Shown here piece after piece: positions 1 through 9,197 of a stretch of 64,000 bases of DNA. A program made the position numbers and the translations under genes. Source of the stretch: JAPOXR01 sp965221815 (lineage in GTDB: Bacteria; Pseudomonadota; Alphaproteobacteria; Rhodobacterales; Rhodobacteraceae). The notes beneath the pieces are model-generated. The model was not told where the DNA came from, did not search any database, and saw nothing but the letters and a program-made list of their open reading frames with translations. Numbering within the stretch: the stretch's first letter is position 1; each line of letters starts with the position of its first letter. The stretch lies in NCBI GenBank assembly GCA_965221815.1, contig OZ244915.1, positions 62,001 through 126,000 on the forward strand, given 5' to 3'.

Positions 1-1114
1 GTTCACGATAATGTTGTTGCGATACCGTCCGGTCTTGCCATGCGGTGCCGAGAGAATGTGAAAGAGACGTTGCACTGCGCTGTCCTGCAACAGATAGCGC
101 ATCGCGCAAAGCAGACACAATCAGCGCACGGATCTCTGACGGATTTCTGAACCGGACCTCGGTTTTTGCCGGATGGACATTGACATCGACGAGATGCGGC
201 GCACATGTCAGGAAAACTGTGGCAATCGGGTAACGGCCCGGTGGGAGCAAACCCGCATATGCGGCACGGAGTGCACCAAACAGCAACTTGTCGCGCACCG
301 GACGGTGATTCACAAATAGATGCTGCGCCGTCGAAGACCCACGATTGTATGTCGGTATGGCGGCAAAAGCGTGAAGTTTGACCTCACCCCTTTCAGCATG
401 AATCTCACAGCAATTGTCGGTAAAGTCCCCGCCGATCACTGCATTTATGCGCTCCAACAAGTTGGAACCGGTTCCGTACTGGAAAATCCTGCGTACTGTC
501 TGGTCATGCGGGCGAATTTCCCTGAGATCAAACCCCGTTTGTGGAGACGTCATCGCCAGGGAGCGGAGTGCAGCGGCAATAGCACCCGACTCGGCACGAT
601 CAGTGCGTAAAAACTTCAATCGGGCGGGCATTGATGTGAAGAGACCCGTCAACTCGACCACTGTCCCCGCCGCCAAGGCAGCCGGGCGTATTGATGAGAT
701 CTCGTTGTTCTCGACCACGATCATATGGGCACAATCTGTACCCGCTGCACGACTGGTGACTGTCAGGCGTCCGACGGCACCCATGGAAGCCAAAGCCTCT
801 CCACGAAAACCGAGGCTACGGATATTCATCAGATCTGACCCGTCAATCTTCGAGGTGGCATGTCGTGAAACTGCCAACGGCAAATCCTCGCTTTCAATCC
901 CCCAACCGTTATCGGTTACGCGAATCAGTGATTTGCCGCCCTTCGAATAGTGGACTTCAATGCGACGGGCTTTGGCATCCATCGCATTTTCGACAAGCTC
1001 CTTGACGACTGATGCCGGGCGTTCAATCACCTCACCGGCAGCAATGCGATTGACCGCGGCACTGTCCAAACTACGCACGCGGGGTGCAGAATGGCCGAGG
1101 TCATTCTCCATCAT
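1..1114 (-). CDS. mutL: DNA mismatch repair protein MutL (N-terminal part, runs off window)
   Basis: MutL couples MutS mismatch recognition to strand incision as a GHKL-type ATPase. About 370 N-terminal residues are visible on the minus strand. They show RIAAGEVIERPASVVKEL near residue 20, the SLGFRGEAL ATP-lid motif near residue 95, and the HLVDVNVHPAKTEVRF transducer-domain signature near the window edge. The C-terminal dimerisation domain lies outside. Two adjacent ATG codons (1114 and 1111) can serve as start; no strong ribosome binding site is seen. It lies about 100 bases downstream of the M16 peptidase pair in the same direction, so cotranscription is possible. The family call is very secure. 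Confidence 0.95.
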   Translation of the reverse strand, partial: MMENDLGHSAPRVRSLDSAAVNRIAAGEVIERPASVVKELVENAMDAKARRIEVHYSKGGKSLIRVTDNGWGIESEDLPLAVSRHATSKIDGSDLMNIRSLGFRGEALASMGAVGRLTVTSRAAGTDCAHMIVVENNEISSIRPAALAAGTVVELTGLFTSMPARLKFLRTDRAESGAIAAALRSLAMTSPQTGFDLREIRPHDQTVRRIFQYGTGSNLLERINAVIGGDFTDNCCEIHAERGEVKLHAFAAIPTYNRGSSTAQHLFVNHRPVRDKLLFGALRAAYAGLLPPGRYPIATVFLTCAPHLVDVNVHPAKTEVRFRNPSEIRALIVSALRDALSVAGQRSATSLSHSLGTAWQDRTVSQQHYRE

Positions 1115-1215
1115 CGTCGCCACAATCCGATCTTCATGCCCGCAGGACGGAATTCATGTGGCTGGTGACCCATGTCCGGATCTGGATGAAACAACCTGAC
1201 GCGCGCGGCCCTCGG

Positions 1216-2601
1216 TCAACCCGGTCGGTCATGGATCTGTTCTGGGCGTCCGAATACTGGCTGACCGCTGATATCGACACTGTCGTCCGTCGCAGCGGGA
1301 TCAAGCCCTTCGGGTTGTCCAACAATTACAAAATGCAAATCGTCGGGCCGCAAAATCCGCGCTGCGACACGGTTGACATCGTCCGGTGTCAACTGATCGA
1401 TCATGGTGTTGCGATTTTCGACATAGGTTATCGGCAGATCGTCGCGCTGCATCGATGCCAGTATGGAGGCAATGCTGCCATTGCCATCAAAACGCAGCGG
1501 ATAGGCACCTATCAGGTAGGTCTTGACCCGTGACAGTTCTGCTTCATCAACCCCGTCATTTGCCAGGCCTCTCCATATTTCGGCGACCACTTCAACCGCT
1601 TCGTGCACTGATTGATTTTCGGTTGAAAAACGCCCTGTTACAAACCCGACAGTTGAATGCGCGCCGAGGAACGATGCGATTCCATAAGTCAAGCCACGTT
1701 CCTCGCGGACTTCCTTCTGCAATCGTGAGGTATAGCTTGGTGACCCCAGGATTTCGTTCATCACATAAGCGGTCAAAAAATCCTCATCGTTGCGGAGAAT
1801 CCCTTCCTGCATGAAGACAACTGTTGATTGCGGCGTGGGAAATTCAATCACCGTCATGCCGCCACCGAGACGATAGTCCGGTGCAGGGGGCAGTTCAGGT
1901 GCATCCAGCGGCAATCCTCCCAGCAGTTCATCGAGCAAGATTCCGAGCTCTTCAGGATTGATGTCCCCGGCGACACCGATATACGCCCCGTTGCGTGTCA
2001 AGGCCCGCTGCCGAAACTGTTCTAATTCGTCCCTGGTCCGTATACGAACGGACTCTTCATTCCCCTCGATCGGCCGACCGAGGACATGATCACCAAAAGC
2101 CAGTCGATTGACCGTGTCACTGGCAATGTCGTTGGGTGCGCTTGCCCGGTCGGCGAGGATCGCAAGAATCTGGTTGCGAACAAAATCGACGCGGTCCGGG
2201 TCAAATCGCGGCTCTTGCAGGGCCAACCGGAGAAGTTCGATCGATTCGTCCCTGTATTCGGTTAGAAAGCGGGCACTGACGGAAATACTCTCACGATACG
2301 CATCAAAACTGAACTCTGCGGCCACATCGCGCATTTGTCGTTGATATGCGGATGCGTCGTAGTCTCCTGCACCCTCGTCGAAGAGGCCGGACAGGAAATA
2401 TGCGGTTCCGGTTTCAGCCGCGTCTTCGAGGGCAGCACCGCCGAGGAAATCAATCTCAAGCGCGATAAAGGGAATCGAATGGTCTTCCACCAGCCATGCC
2501 GTGATGCCGCCTGGTGATGTCACTTCTTGGATGTCCAGACTTTGCACGACACCCGGCAAGGTCAGGGAAAGTAAAATTGTTGTAGTCAGGCGGCAGATCA
2601 T
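1216..2601 (-). CDS. M16 family peptidase-like protein, non-catalytic subunit
   Basis: A 461-residue secreted M16 (insulinase/pitrilysin) protein with an N-terminal signal peptide. The position that should hold the zinc motif HxxEH reads YFLSGLFDEGAGD, so the metal ligands are absent. The C-terminal half keeps family features such as SPSYTSRLQKEVREERGLTYG. Its start overlaps the stop of the upstream M16 gene by 4 bases (ATGA), which indicates translational coupling. Paired active and inactive M16 subunits are known in bacteria and mitochondria. I infer this is the structural partner of the upstream zinc peptidase, acting in the periplasm. Confidence 0.9.
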   Translation of the reverse strand: MICRLTTTILLSLTLPGVVQSLDIQEVTSPGGITAWLVEDHSIPFIALEIDFLGGAALEDAAETGTAYFLSGLFDEGAGDYDASAYQRQMRDVAAEFSFDAYRESISVSARFLTEYRDESIELLRLALQEPRFDPDRVDFVRNQILAILADRASAPNDIASDTVNRLAFGDHVLGRPIEGNEESVRIRTRDELEQFRQRALTRNGAYIGVAGDINPEELGILLDELLGGLPLDAPELPPAPDYRLGGGMTVIEFPTPQSTVVFMQEGILRNDEDFLTAYVMNEILGSPSYTSRLQKEVREERGLTYGIASFLGAHSTVGFVTGRFSTENQSVHEAVEVVAEIWRGLANDGVDEAELSRVKTYLIGAYPLRFDGNGSIASILASMQRDDLPITYVENRNTMIDQLTPDDVNRVAARILRPDDLHFVIVGQPEGLDPAATDDSVDISGQPVFGRPEQIHDRPG

Positions 2602-3941
2602 GACTCGATATCTTCCTTCAGGGCCCAGCCGGTCACCGAAGATTCCGGGCGGAAGAGGGACCGTGCTGCATCAAGAATTTCCGCAGCTGTGACAGATTGC
2701 AGGATATCCGGCCATGCCCTGACATCTTCGAGCGTCAAACCTGAAGACAGAGCTTCGCCCACGCGTCGTGCAACATTCTGTACTGAGTCCTGCTCATAGA
2801 TGTTTGCGGCATAAATCCCCTTCTTTATGCGGTTCAACTGCGCTTCTTCCACGCCGATTTGCAGGAATTTATCGATGGCCTCATCGAGGGCCTCTTCTGC
2901 TTCCTTCATCGTCACCGAATCTGCCGGGACGACAACGAGTCCGAAACCTGTCGGATCGACCGACGTTCCGCGATAATAGGCACTTGAATAGATGGAAATA
3001 TCGGCCTCTATTTCCAGTTTTTGCGTCAAAAAGGAATTGATCCCATCTCCACCGAGGATTGCAGCGAGAAGTGATAACGATGCGGCTGTCCGCTGTTCCC
3101 CGGGGTTGCGCTCAGGCGCAAGGTAACGTCGGACGATATAGGGGGTGGCAATCCGTTCATCAGTCATCACCAGCCGCCGTTCAGCAAGGTGCGGTGGCTC
3201 TTGCGGTCTGATGCGTGTCTTGATGTGGGGGTTTGCCGGCAACGGCCCGTAATGTTCTTGTGCCAACCGAAGAGCTTCGTGCGGTGCAATATCCCCGGCG
3301 ATGACCAGAACAGCATTGTTCGGGGCGTAATGCGTTTTGTAGAAATTAAAAATGTCGTCGCGGCTGAGTTGCTCGATCTCATTGCGCCAGCCAATAATCG
3401 GAATGGAATAGGGGTGATTGAGATACAGTGATGCGCTCATCTGCTCGCTCAGCAACGCACCCGGGTTGGTGTCCGTCCGCATGTTGCGTTCTTCCAGCAC
3501 CACGCGGCGCTCGGTCTCGATATCTTCGTCAGTCAAGATCAGATTGTGCATGCGATCGGCTTCAAGTTCCATAATGGTTTCGAGATGATCGGCAGCGATC
3601 CTCTGGATATAGCCGGTACTGTCGCGACTGGTGAAGGCATTGTCGTTTCCACCAAGATTCTGCACGGTTTGTCGATAAAAACCGGGGGCGAAATTCCGGG
3701 TGCCCTTGAACATCAAATGTTCGACATAATGGGCAATTCCTGACTTTCCCGGCGGCTCGTCCGCAGCACCAACCCGGTACCATAGAGTTTGCGAGATAGC
3801 TGGCGACCGACGATCCTCGATGACCACCAGTTGCAAACCATTGTCGAGCCGGAACGCGTTCATCTTATGGGCAGCATGCACGACTGGTGATGCTGCCATC
3901 GTCAGAAGAGAGAATGCCGCACCAAGAAAAAATGTCTTCAT
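2598..3941 (-). CDS. M16 family zinc metallopeptidase, catalytic subunit
   Basis: An insulinase-type zinc peptidase of about 447 residues. The inverted zinc motif HYVEH lies near residue 75, and a distal Glu is in ELEADRM about 55 residues later, so all metal ligands are present. A hydrophobic signal peptide ending near VVHAAH predicts export. The frame is open from a TTG at 3956, but ATG 3941 begins a more typical leader (MKTFFLGAAF). It overlaps the non-catalytic M16 gene by 4 bases and follows the DUF3035 lipoprotein gene by 85 bases. The likely role is turnover of periplasmic peptides or signal peptides; the substrate is unknown. Confidence 0.92.
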   Translation of the reverse strand: MKTFFLGAAFSLLTMAASPVVHAAHKMNAFRLDNGLQLVVIEDRRSPAISQTLWYRVGAADEPPGKSGIAHYVEHLMFKGTRNFAPGFYRQTVQNLGGNDNAFTSRDSTGYIQRIAADHLETIMELEADRMHNLILTDEDIETERRVVLEERNMRTDTNPGALLSEQMSASLYLNHPYSIPIIGWRNEIEQLSRDDIFNFYKTHYAPNNAVLVIAGDIAPHEALRLAQEHYGPLPANPHIKTRIRPQEPPHLAERRLVMTDERIATPYIVRRYLAPERNPGEQRTAASLSLLAAILGGDGINSFLTQKLEIEADISIYSSAYYRGTSVDPTGFGLVVVPADSVTMKEAEEALDEAIDKFLQIGVEEAQLNRIKKGIYAANIYEQDSVQNVARRVGEALSSGLTLEDVRAWPDILQSVTAAEILDAARSLFRPESSVTGWALKEDIES

Positions 3942-4026
3942 CTGAAATTTTGCCAATCTATGGAGTGAGGGCCCATGTCGGTGCCAAATTGGCTATGCGT
4001 CGACATCAGGCCAAGAGTCCCGGCGC

Positions 4027-4587
4027 TCAGTTTGGTGGAGGAGCAGCGGGCGTCCGTATGCCGGCAGCGCGGAGTCGCTGAAGCTCAACATAAGGGTCTA
4101 TGGACATCGGCCGGTAAGCGTCAAAATACAGATTCACCCGGAAAACCCGTTCCAGCAATCTGCCATCATTGCGCCGCCTGAATTCGATATCTTCTGTTTC
4201 CAGGCGCCGGCGGATGAGTGGATCATAACCATGGCGCGTTGCATGGGAGACAAGGTGGCGGTCATATTGTCCGGCTGTTTGTCGTGCTTCACCACCGAGT
4301 GATACGATGACCTCTTCGTCAGGTCTTCGGTCTGCACGATTCCCCCGCAGCAAATCGGGGGGTTTCAGTTCCATGGTCAGGTCTGGATAAACGAGTGGGC
4401 GCGTTGGAACCGTTGCCAGTGCATCGGGGCGACCGTCATTCTTGAACTGCAATAACTTTGGGGGCTCATCATTATCGTCACCGCCGACGAGATTACACCC
4501 CGCCAGTGCGATCGCACCGGTCAACACAATCACCAGACGTATCAATCGGGACTGATGGTGTCGACTGAAACGATGAAACATGAACAT
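4027..4587 (-). CDS. DUF3035 family lipoprotein
   Basis: A 186-residue protein with a basic N-terminus, a hydrophobic stretch and a lipobox LAGC near residue 30, which predicts a lipid-anchored envelope protein. The remainder is charged, Arg-rich and Pro-containing, without known catalytic motifs. Its setting between lspA (the signal peptidase that matures lipoproteins) and two M16 peptidase genes matches the alphaproteobacterial DUF3035 neighbourhood, which is the main basis for the family name. Function is unknown; an envelope assembly or quality-control role is inference only. Confidence 0.75.
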   Translation of the reverse strand: MFMFHRFSRHHQSRLIRLVIVLTGAIALAGCNLVGGDDNDEPPKLLQFKNDGRPDALATVPTRPLVYPDLTMELKPPDLLRGNRADRRPDEEVIVSLGGEARQTAGQYDRHLVSHATRHGYDPLIRRRLETEDIEFRRRNDGRLLERVFRVNLYFDAYRPMSIDPYVELQRLRAAGIRTPAAPPPN

Positions 4588-4817
4588 GATCCTCTACAAG
4601 CCAAGGGGTGGATATCCCGGTGATCTGCAACACGACAAGGCCGTCGGGATGGAAGCGTCTGCATGGTGGGTGCATACCATGTGCATTGAGAGCCTGGCCA
4701 CGATCCATGAATTTTCCCGTCAGCCTGAAAAGCGTGGCGCTTCAGGCAACGGCATTCGCCCCTACACATCCCTCATTGCAAAATACAGCATGTTCCAATC
4801 ACAGGTCCGAGAAATAT

Positions 4818-5312
4818 TCAACCTTTACCGGGATTGAATAATCCGAACACGACGAGTCCAACCGCACCACAGACAATCGCCACATCGGCAAGATTGAAAA
4901 CATACGGGTTGTTGATTGTACAGCAGGAAATGTTCAGAAAGTCGACGACGGCGCCGTGAATGATCCGATCCAGCCCATTGGCGGCAGCGCCGCCCGCGAG
5001 GGCACCAGCCAGTAAATACTCCAGGCGGTTGCTGAGCTTTTGCCAACTCCAGATGACAATGCAAATTGCTGCGCCGATCCCAAGACTCGCGAGCAACCAG
5101 CGTGTCAGGGTGGAATCTCCTGCCAACAGCCCAAAATTGACGCCGGTATTCCAACCCATGCGAAAATGCACCAGTGAGGGCACCACCACCATCTCACCCA
5201 CCCGATCAAGATCCAGGACAACAAGGACAAACAGTTTGGACAGTTGATCCACCGCCAAAGCGGCCGCAGCGGTGAAGACGGTCACACGCAGAGCCTGAGT
5301 TTGCACCATCAT
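4818..5312 (-). CDS. lspA: Lipoprotein signal peptidase (signal peptidase II)
   Basis: LspA is an inner-membrane aspartyl protease that removes signal peptides from prolipoproteins after diacylglyceryl modification. The protein shows the family blocks in order: AVDQLSKLF, NTGVNFGL, GGAAANGLDRI, GAVVDFLN (first catalytic Asp) and NPYVFNLADVAI (second catalytic Asp), with four hydrophobic segments. The frame is open from TTG 5345, but ATG 5312 gives about 164 residues, the usual family length. It heads a minus-strand run leading into the DUF3035 lipoprotein and M16 genes. Confidence 0.95.
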   Translation of the reverse strand: MMVQTQALRVTVFTAAAALAVDQLSKLFVLVVLDLDRVGEMVVVPSLVHFRMGWNTGVNFGLLAGDSTLTRWLLASLGIGAAICIVIWSWQKLSNRLEYLLAGALAGGAAANGLDRIIHGAVVDFLNISCCTINNPYVFNLADVAIVCGAVGLVVFGLFNPGKG

Positions 5313-5928
5313 TGAACCAACTGCGCGATGACACGACAGTCCCAAACCTTCGCAAGCCAGAAAATCCCGAAACCATCAAAGGTTCTGCTATCCATCAATC
5401 CAAAAATTCCGCCAGCATTCACGACAGATCGAAGCTGACTCGGAGTCTTGGCATATTCCAACATCGAAATCACCGTGTCATCATTATTCCATCTCCCAAA
5501 TGCCATGTGACATTGGGTCCGACCCGTTCCAGTCCTCTGGTAACCCCAGTCAGAACGATCAGATTGGCTGCCATGAGGGTCAGCAGCAATGACTATAGTG
5601 TATCGAAAGACCAATTTCGATGTGGCCATGCAGATGAATCAGGCAAAAACTTCTTGTGAGCACGTCAGTGTCTGTCCTGATATCGAGAATTCTGACGTCG
5701 CAACATCATTGGGTGCGCAGATCGCCAGTGACCCGGACAGCGCATTCGCGTAACGTCTCCAGACCTATCGGGCCGTGACGGTGTGCAGGGATGGCGAACA
5801 CCCGGCCCACCGAAAGTCTCCGGAGGGATATGTTCGCTGGAACCCTGCGTTGGACACCGCTGACGGCTTTCCCCTTGGATATCATGTCTTCGCCTGTGAA
5901 AACCGCACTGGACTTGCAACCTGTAGAT
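5313..5928. other. Gap of about 615 bp without a recognised gene
   Basis: Separates purH and lspA. Several overlapping open frames of 60-115 codons exist on both strands, but none shows a recognisable motif or ribosome binding site. A 59-codon minus-strand frame (5706-5885) looks slightly protein-like but matches no family I know. Possibly decayed coding DNA. Confidence 0.4.
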
Positions 5929-7491
5929 TTAATGACGGAACTGGCGTCGACCGGTCAAAATCATCGCAATCCCCATTTGGTTCGCCGCATCAATGACGTC
6001 TTGATCACGTTTCGATCCGCCCGGTTGAATAATGGCCCTGATTCCTGCGTCTGCCAACTTTTCGACGCTGTCGGGAAACGGAAAAAATCCATCAGAAGCC
6101 GCCACGAGGTCATGGTCCGATTCTGGAACCGTGGATAACGGTTCAGCCGCGGCCTGTGCGGCATCCACGCGAGATGTGTGGCCGGAACCGATACCTATGG
6201 CTGCGCCATCGCGGACAATCGTGATGGCATTCGACTTGGCATGTTTGGCAACAATCCAGGCAAATTGCAGATCGCTCCATTGAGCCGGATTCGGGCGTAA
6301 CTTCGTCACCACGTGACAGACCAGATTACCCTTCTCAAATTGACTGGATTCCTGTGCCAGGAACCCGCCAGCAACCGAGCGCCACGCGATGGACGGGCCT
6401 GACTGATCGAGTGGACGTGAAACAAACCGAATGCGCTCATTCTGCCGCAAGTGGCGCATCGCGTCTTGTTCAGCACCGGGAGCCACGATGAGCTCAAAAA
6501 ATCGTTTTGAAATGGCTTCGGCTGTTCTCAGATCCAGAAAGCAGTTCAGCCCGATGACGCCGCCGAAAGCGGATACCGGATCGGTCATGCGCGCCCGCTC
6601 AAACGCAATTGCAGTTTGGTCGCTCAGGGCCACACCGCAGGGGGCACCATGTTTGATGATGGCACAGGCTGAGTTTTCTTCCGGGTTGAATTCCGAGACA
6701 AGGGAGAATGCTGCTTCTGCATCCGCAATATTGTTGTAACTCAGTGCCGGTCCGACCCATTGCTTGGCAGCAGCAAAACCGGAGAGTGGTGGGACGGCAT
6801 AGAAGGCAGCTTGCTGGTGCGGATTCTCGCCATAGCGAAGCTGCTGGACTCGTCGAAGGGTCAGGGTCTTGTTCTCGGCAAGCAACTCACCATCCAGGGA
6901 ATCGGCAATACGGGCGTCATATTCTGCAGTTTTCCTGAAAACGGAAGCGGCCATCCGGCGGCGAAAACCGTGGCTGACTGCTCCTTTACCCTCTCGCATC
7001 TCTTGGCTGAACTCGGAATAGTCGGCGGGATCGGCGATGACGGTGACCCATTCATGGTTCTTCGCCGCCGCCCGGATCATTGCGGGACCGCCGATATCGA
7101 CGGCCTCTCTGGCCGATGCATTCCATCCATCAATTGCCGTCGATTCAAATGCGTAAAGACCGCCAATCACAAGATCAAAGGGCTGCACTCCCAAAGACTG
7201 AAGGTCGTTGAGATGGTCAGCATCATTGCGGTCAGCAAGAATTGCTGCATGAACTGCTGGATGCAGTGATTTCACACGTCCTCCAAGGAGTTGGCGAAAA
7301 CTGCTGATCGACTCCAGGTCGTTAACTGGGATTCCCTTTGCACGCAGATAATCTCCGGTGCCCCCGGTCGCCGTGATCACAATATCATGTTTGACAAGAA
7401 ATCCGGCAAGGTCAGCAATCCCGGTTCGGTCTGATACGGAAATCAGAGCCTGGCGAATTTGGACACTGCGATCTGTTTTTGATTCAGTCAT
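5929..7491 (-). CDS. purH: Bifunctional AICAR formyltransferase / IMP cyclohydrolase
   Basis: PurH performs the last two steps of de novo purine synthesis, AICAR to FAICAR to IMP, in the cytoplasm. The 520-residue length is standard. The N-terminal MGS-like cyclohydrolase domain is recognised by ALISVSDRTGI, ATGGTGDYLRAKG and GGRVKSLHPAVHAAIL. The formyltransferase part carries LRYGENPHQQAAFY, CAIIKHGAPCGVA, DPVSAFGGVIGLN and the C-terminal AIIQPGGSKRDQDVIDAAN. The start overlaps the stop of the heparinase-like gene by 4 bases, indicating translational coupling; this gene pair is common in alphaproteobacteria. Confidence 0.98.
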   Translation of the reverse strand: MTESKTDRSVQIRQALISVSDRTGIADLAGFLVKHDIVITATGGTGDYLRAKGIPVNDLESISSFRQLLGGRVKSLHPAVHAAILADRNDADHLNDLQSLGVQPFDLVIGGLYAFESTAIDGWNASAREAVDIGGPAMIRAAAKNHEWVTVIADPADYSEFSQEMREGKGAVSHGFRRRMAASVFRKTAEYDARIADSLDGELLAENKTLTLRRVQQLRYGENPHQQAAFYAVPPLSGFAAAKQWVGPALSYNNIADAEAAFSLVSEFNPEENSACAIIKHGAPCGVALSDQTAIAFERARMTDPVSAFGGVIGLNCFLDLRTAEAISKRFFELIVAPGAEQDAMRHLRQNERIRFVSRPLDQSGPSIAWRSVAGGFLAQESSQFEKGNLVCHVVTKLRPNPAQWSDLQFAWIVAKHAKSNAITIVRDGAAIGIGSGHTSRVDAAQAAAEPLSTVPESDHDLVAASDGFFPFPDSVEKLADAGIRAIIQPGGSKRDQDVIDAANQMGIAMILTGRRQFRH

Positions 7492-9197
7492 ACCTGTTTG
7501 TTTTGTCTTTGAAAGGACCAGCGCAACTGTGCCGCTCGGCCCCGTGTGATCCGTGCGTGCAAGGTGATCTGCTGGTTTTGGCGCACTTGCTGGTGATGTT
7601 CATCAAAATACTGTGACGTCTCCAGTGCGAGATCAGCCTCCCCGTCATATTCAAACGACCATGCGTGTCTTGATGTCTCGATATGAACCTGCCTGGTGTC
7701 ACTAGCGACACGGGGATGGATGTCGGGATGTAGGTGGAAACGCACGGTAAATGGCAGAAACCCGTTTCGCACTGACAGCACAGATTCGAAGGCACGACGA
7801 TTCTCTCCATTTTCTGCCCACAGAGTGTCCTCAGCCCAGATACGGCCACCGTCGGTGCTCATATCGATACGGCGCATATGGGTCAGGCCAAATAGAGGAA
7901 CATAACCATTATGGCTGACAATGACAGTATTGTCGTGGATTTCCGGGGCCTGTTCCACGCGTACCCTGTCAGGACAGACAAGGATGAATTCTTGACGATC
8001 AGCGGTGGGTAAGACGGGGGTACTCATCCGGGAGGAGGACGTGTTGTCCACTTCGACAGTGCTGTGCAACCCGGTCTGTCGTGCTCTGGTGTGCCAGTCC
8101 TCGCCAAAGAGCCAGCCCGGGCCGCCATTGACGACAATCGGTTCGCTATCTTCGGTTAGTTCAAATGCCAGCGTTCCGGCATGAGCCAGACGCGAATGTT
8201 TACCTGATTGGGGCGGGGCCACATCAGAGATCAGTGTGGTTCGCCCCGCCGACAGACGCGCAAATCCCATTGCCAATCCACGCTGCGGCGCGCGCACATG
8301 TCCTGATGCCGTCAGCGCACGATCAAGTCGACCGGGAAGGGGGTTGGCAGCCCCGTGAAAGCGGGCAAGTGACCCATCGGCGTGACGCAAAATCCTGAGA
8401 ATTTGTACGGCTTTTCGAATCGGATTCCGGAAACTCTCCTCAATGGCAATCCCACAGAGGGATGCGAGGGACGCACACCATTGTAAATTTTCTGTGATGA
8501 TCAGCAGCTCTTGTGGATTACGCGATTCGATTCCAAGTCCCTGTTCGATGATCATGTCTGCAGCGTCCGCAATCTGCCTCAGCGCATCAATGGCAGCCTT
8601 TCGATCCCCGTTCCGTGCCAGTTCGGCGTAAACTCTGCCGGCAAGTGTTTCAATCCGCGCAACGCCCATTGGCGTATCGCCAAGACGGTTCCTGAGGATT
8701 TTGGCATGGGCCGCGAGTGAAGCAAAATATTGATTCTCGAGAGCCGGTCCGGCCATGGCCAGAAGGATATATTCATTATGTCTGAGTCGCATGACGCGCC
8801 GGGCCGCAATTTCTGGTCGCCATGCCCGGTTGCGTTCAGTGGACGAATGGGTGATCCAGTCGGACACCCAGGTCTTGGCCAACCCGATCGCTTCCGGGCT
8901 CCGCACCGCAGCCAAATCATCAAGCCAGGAAAAGCCAAGAATCTCTTCCCCGACCCAACCCGGCAGATTCTCCAGCTTCCACAGATTGCCGTCCGGGATT
9001 GCGTGTTCTTCTCCGGCGATGTGCAACCTGCCCTGAATCAGCAATCGTCCTCGATGCGGAGAGCCAAAGGATAATGGTTCCGGCATACAAGCCGCAAACC
9101 TGAGCGCATTTCCAGTTGCCAGGATATTTTCGTCCGGGCGTCTTCCCAACACACGTTCTTTGAGGGCGCCGAGTGAGCTTTGCTTTTTCACTTTCAT
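7488..9197 (-). CDS. Heparinase II/III family protein
   Basis: A protein of about 570 residues with an N-terminal alpha/alpha-toroid region (WKLENLPGWVGEEILGFSWLDDL, then an Arg-rich helical part) and a C-terminal beta-rich region (LAFELTEDSEPIVVNGGPGW, HSTVEVDNTSSSRM). This matches the heparinase II/III-like proteins often found directly upstream of purH in alphaproteobacteria. The substrate is unknown and no signal peptide is evident. The frame is open from 9332, but the first 40 codons look non-coding. ATG 9197 (MKVKKQSS) or 9209 is a likelier start; neither has a clear ribosome binding site. The rsmB gene often found upstream is absent. Confidence 0.85.
   Translation of the reverse strand: MKVKKQSSLGALKERVLGRRPDENILATGNALRFAACMPEPLSFGSPHRGRLLIQGRLHIAGEEHAIPDGNLWKLENLPGWVGEEILGFSWLDDLAAVRSPEAIGLAKTWVSDWITHSSTERNRAWRPEIAARRVMRLRHNEYILLAMAGPALENQYFASLAAHAKILRNRLGDTPMGVARIETLAGRVYAELARNGDRKAAIDALRQIADAADMIIEQGLGIESRNPQELLIITENLQWCASLASLCGIAIEESFRNPIRKAVQILRILRHADGSLARFHGAANPLPGRLDRALTASGHVRAPQRGLAMGFARLSAGRTTLISDVAPPQSGKHSRLAHAGTLAFELTEDSEPIVVNGGPGWLFGEDWHTRARQTGLHSTVEVDNTSSSRMSTPVLPTADRQEFILVCPDRVRVEQAPEIHDNTVIVSHNGYVPLFGLTHMRRIDMSTDGGRIWAEDTLWAENGENRRAFESVLSVRNGFLPFTVRFHLHPDIHPRVASDTRQVHIETSRHAWSFEYDGEADLALETSQYFDEHHQQVRQNQQITLHARITRGRAAQLRWSFQRQNKQV

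Noticed and set aside
5309..5659. Overlapping frames of 106 (minus) and 115 (plus) codons upstream of lspA
   Set aside because: Mutually antisense, no motif, and the minus frame runs into the lspA start; insufficient support for either.
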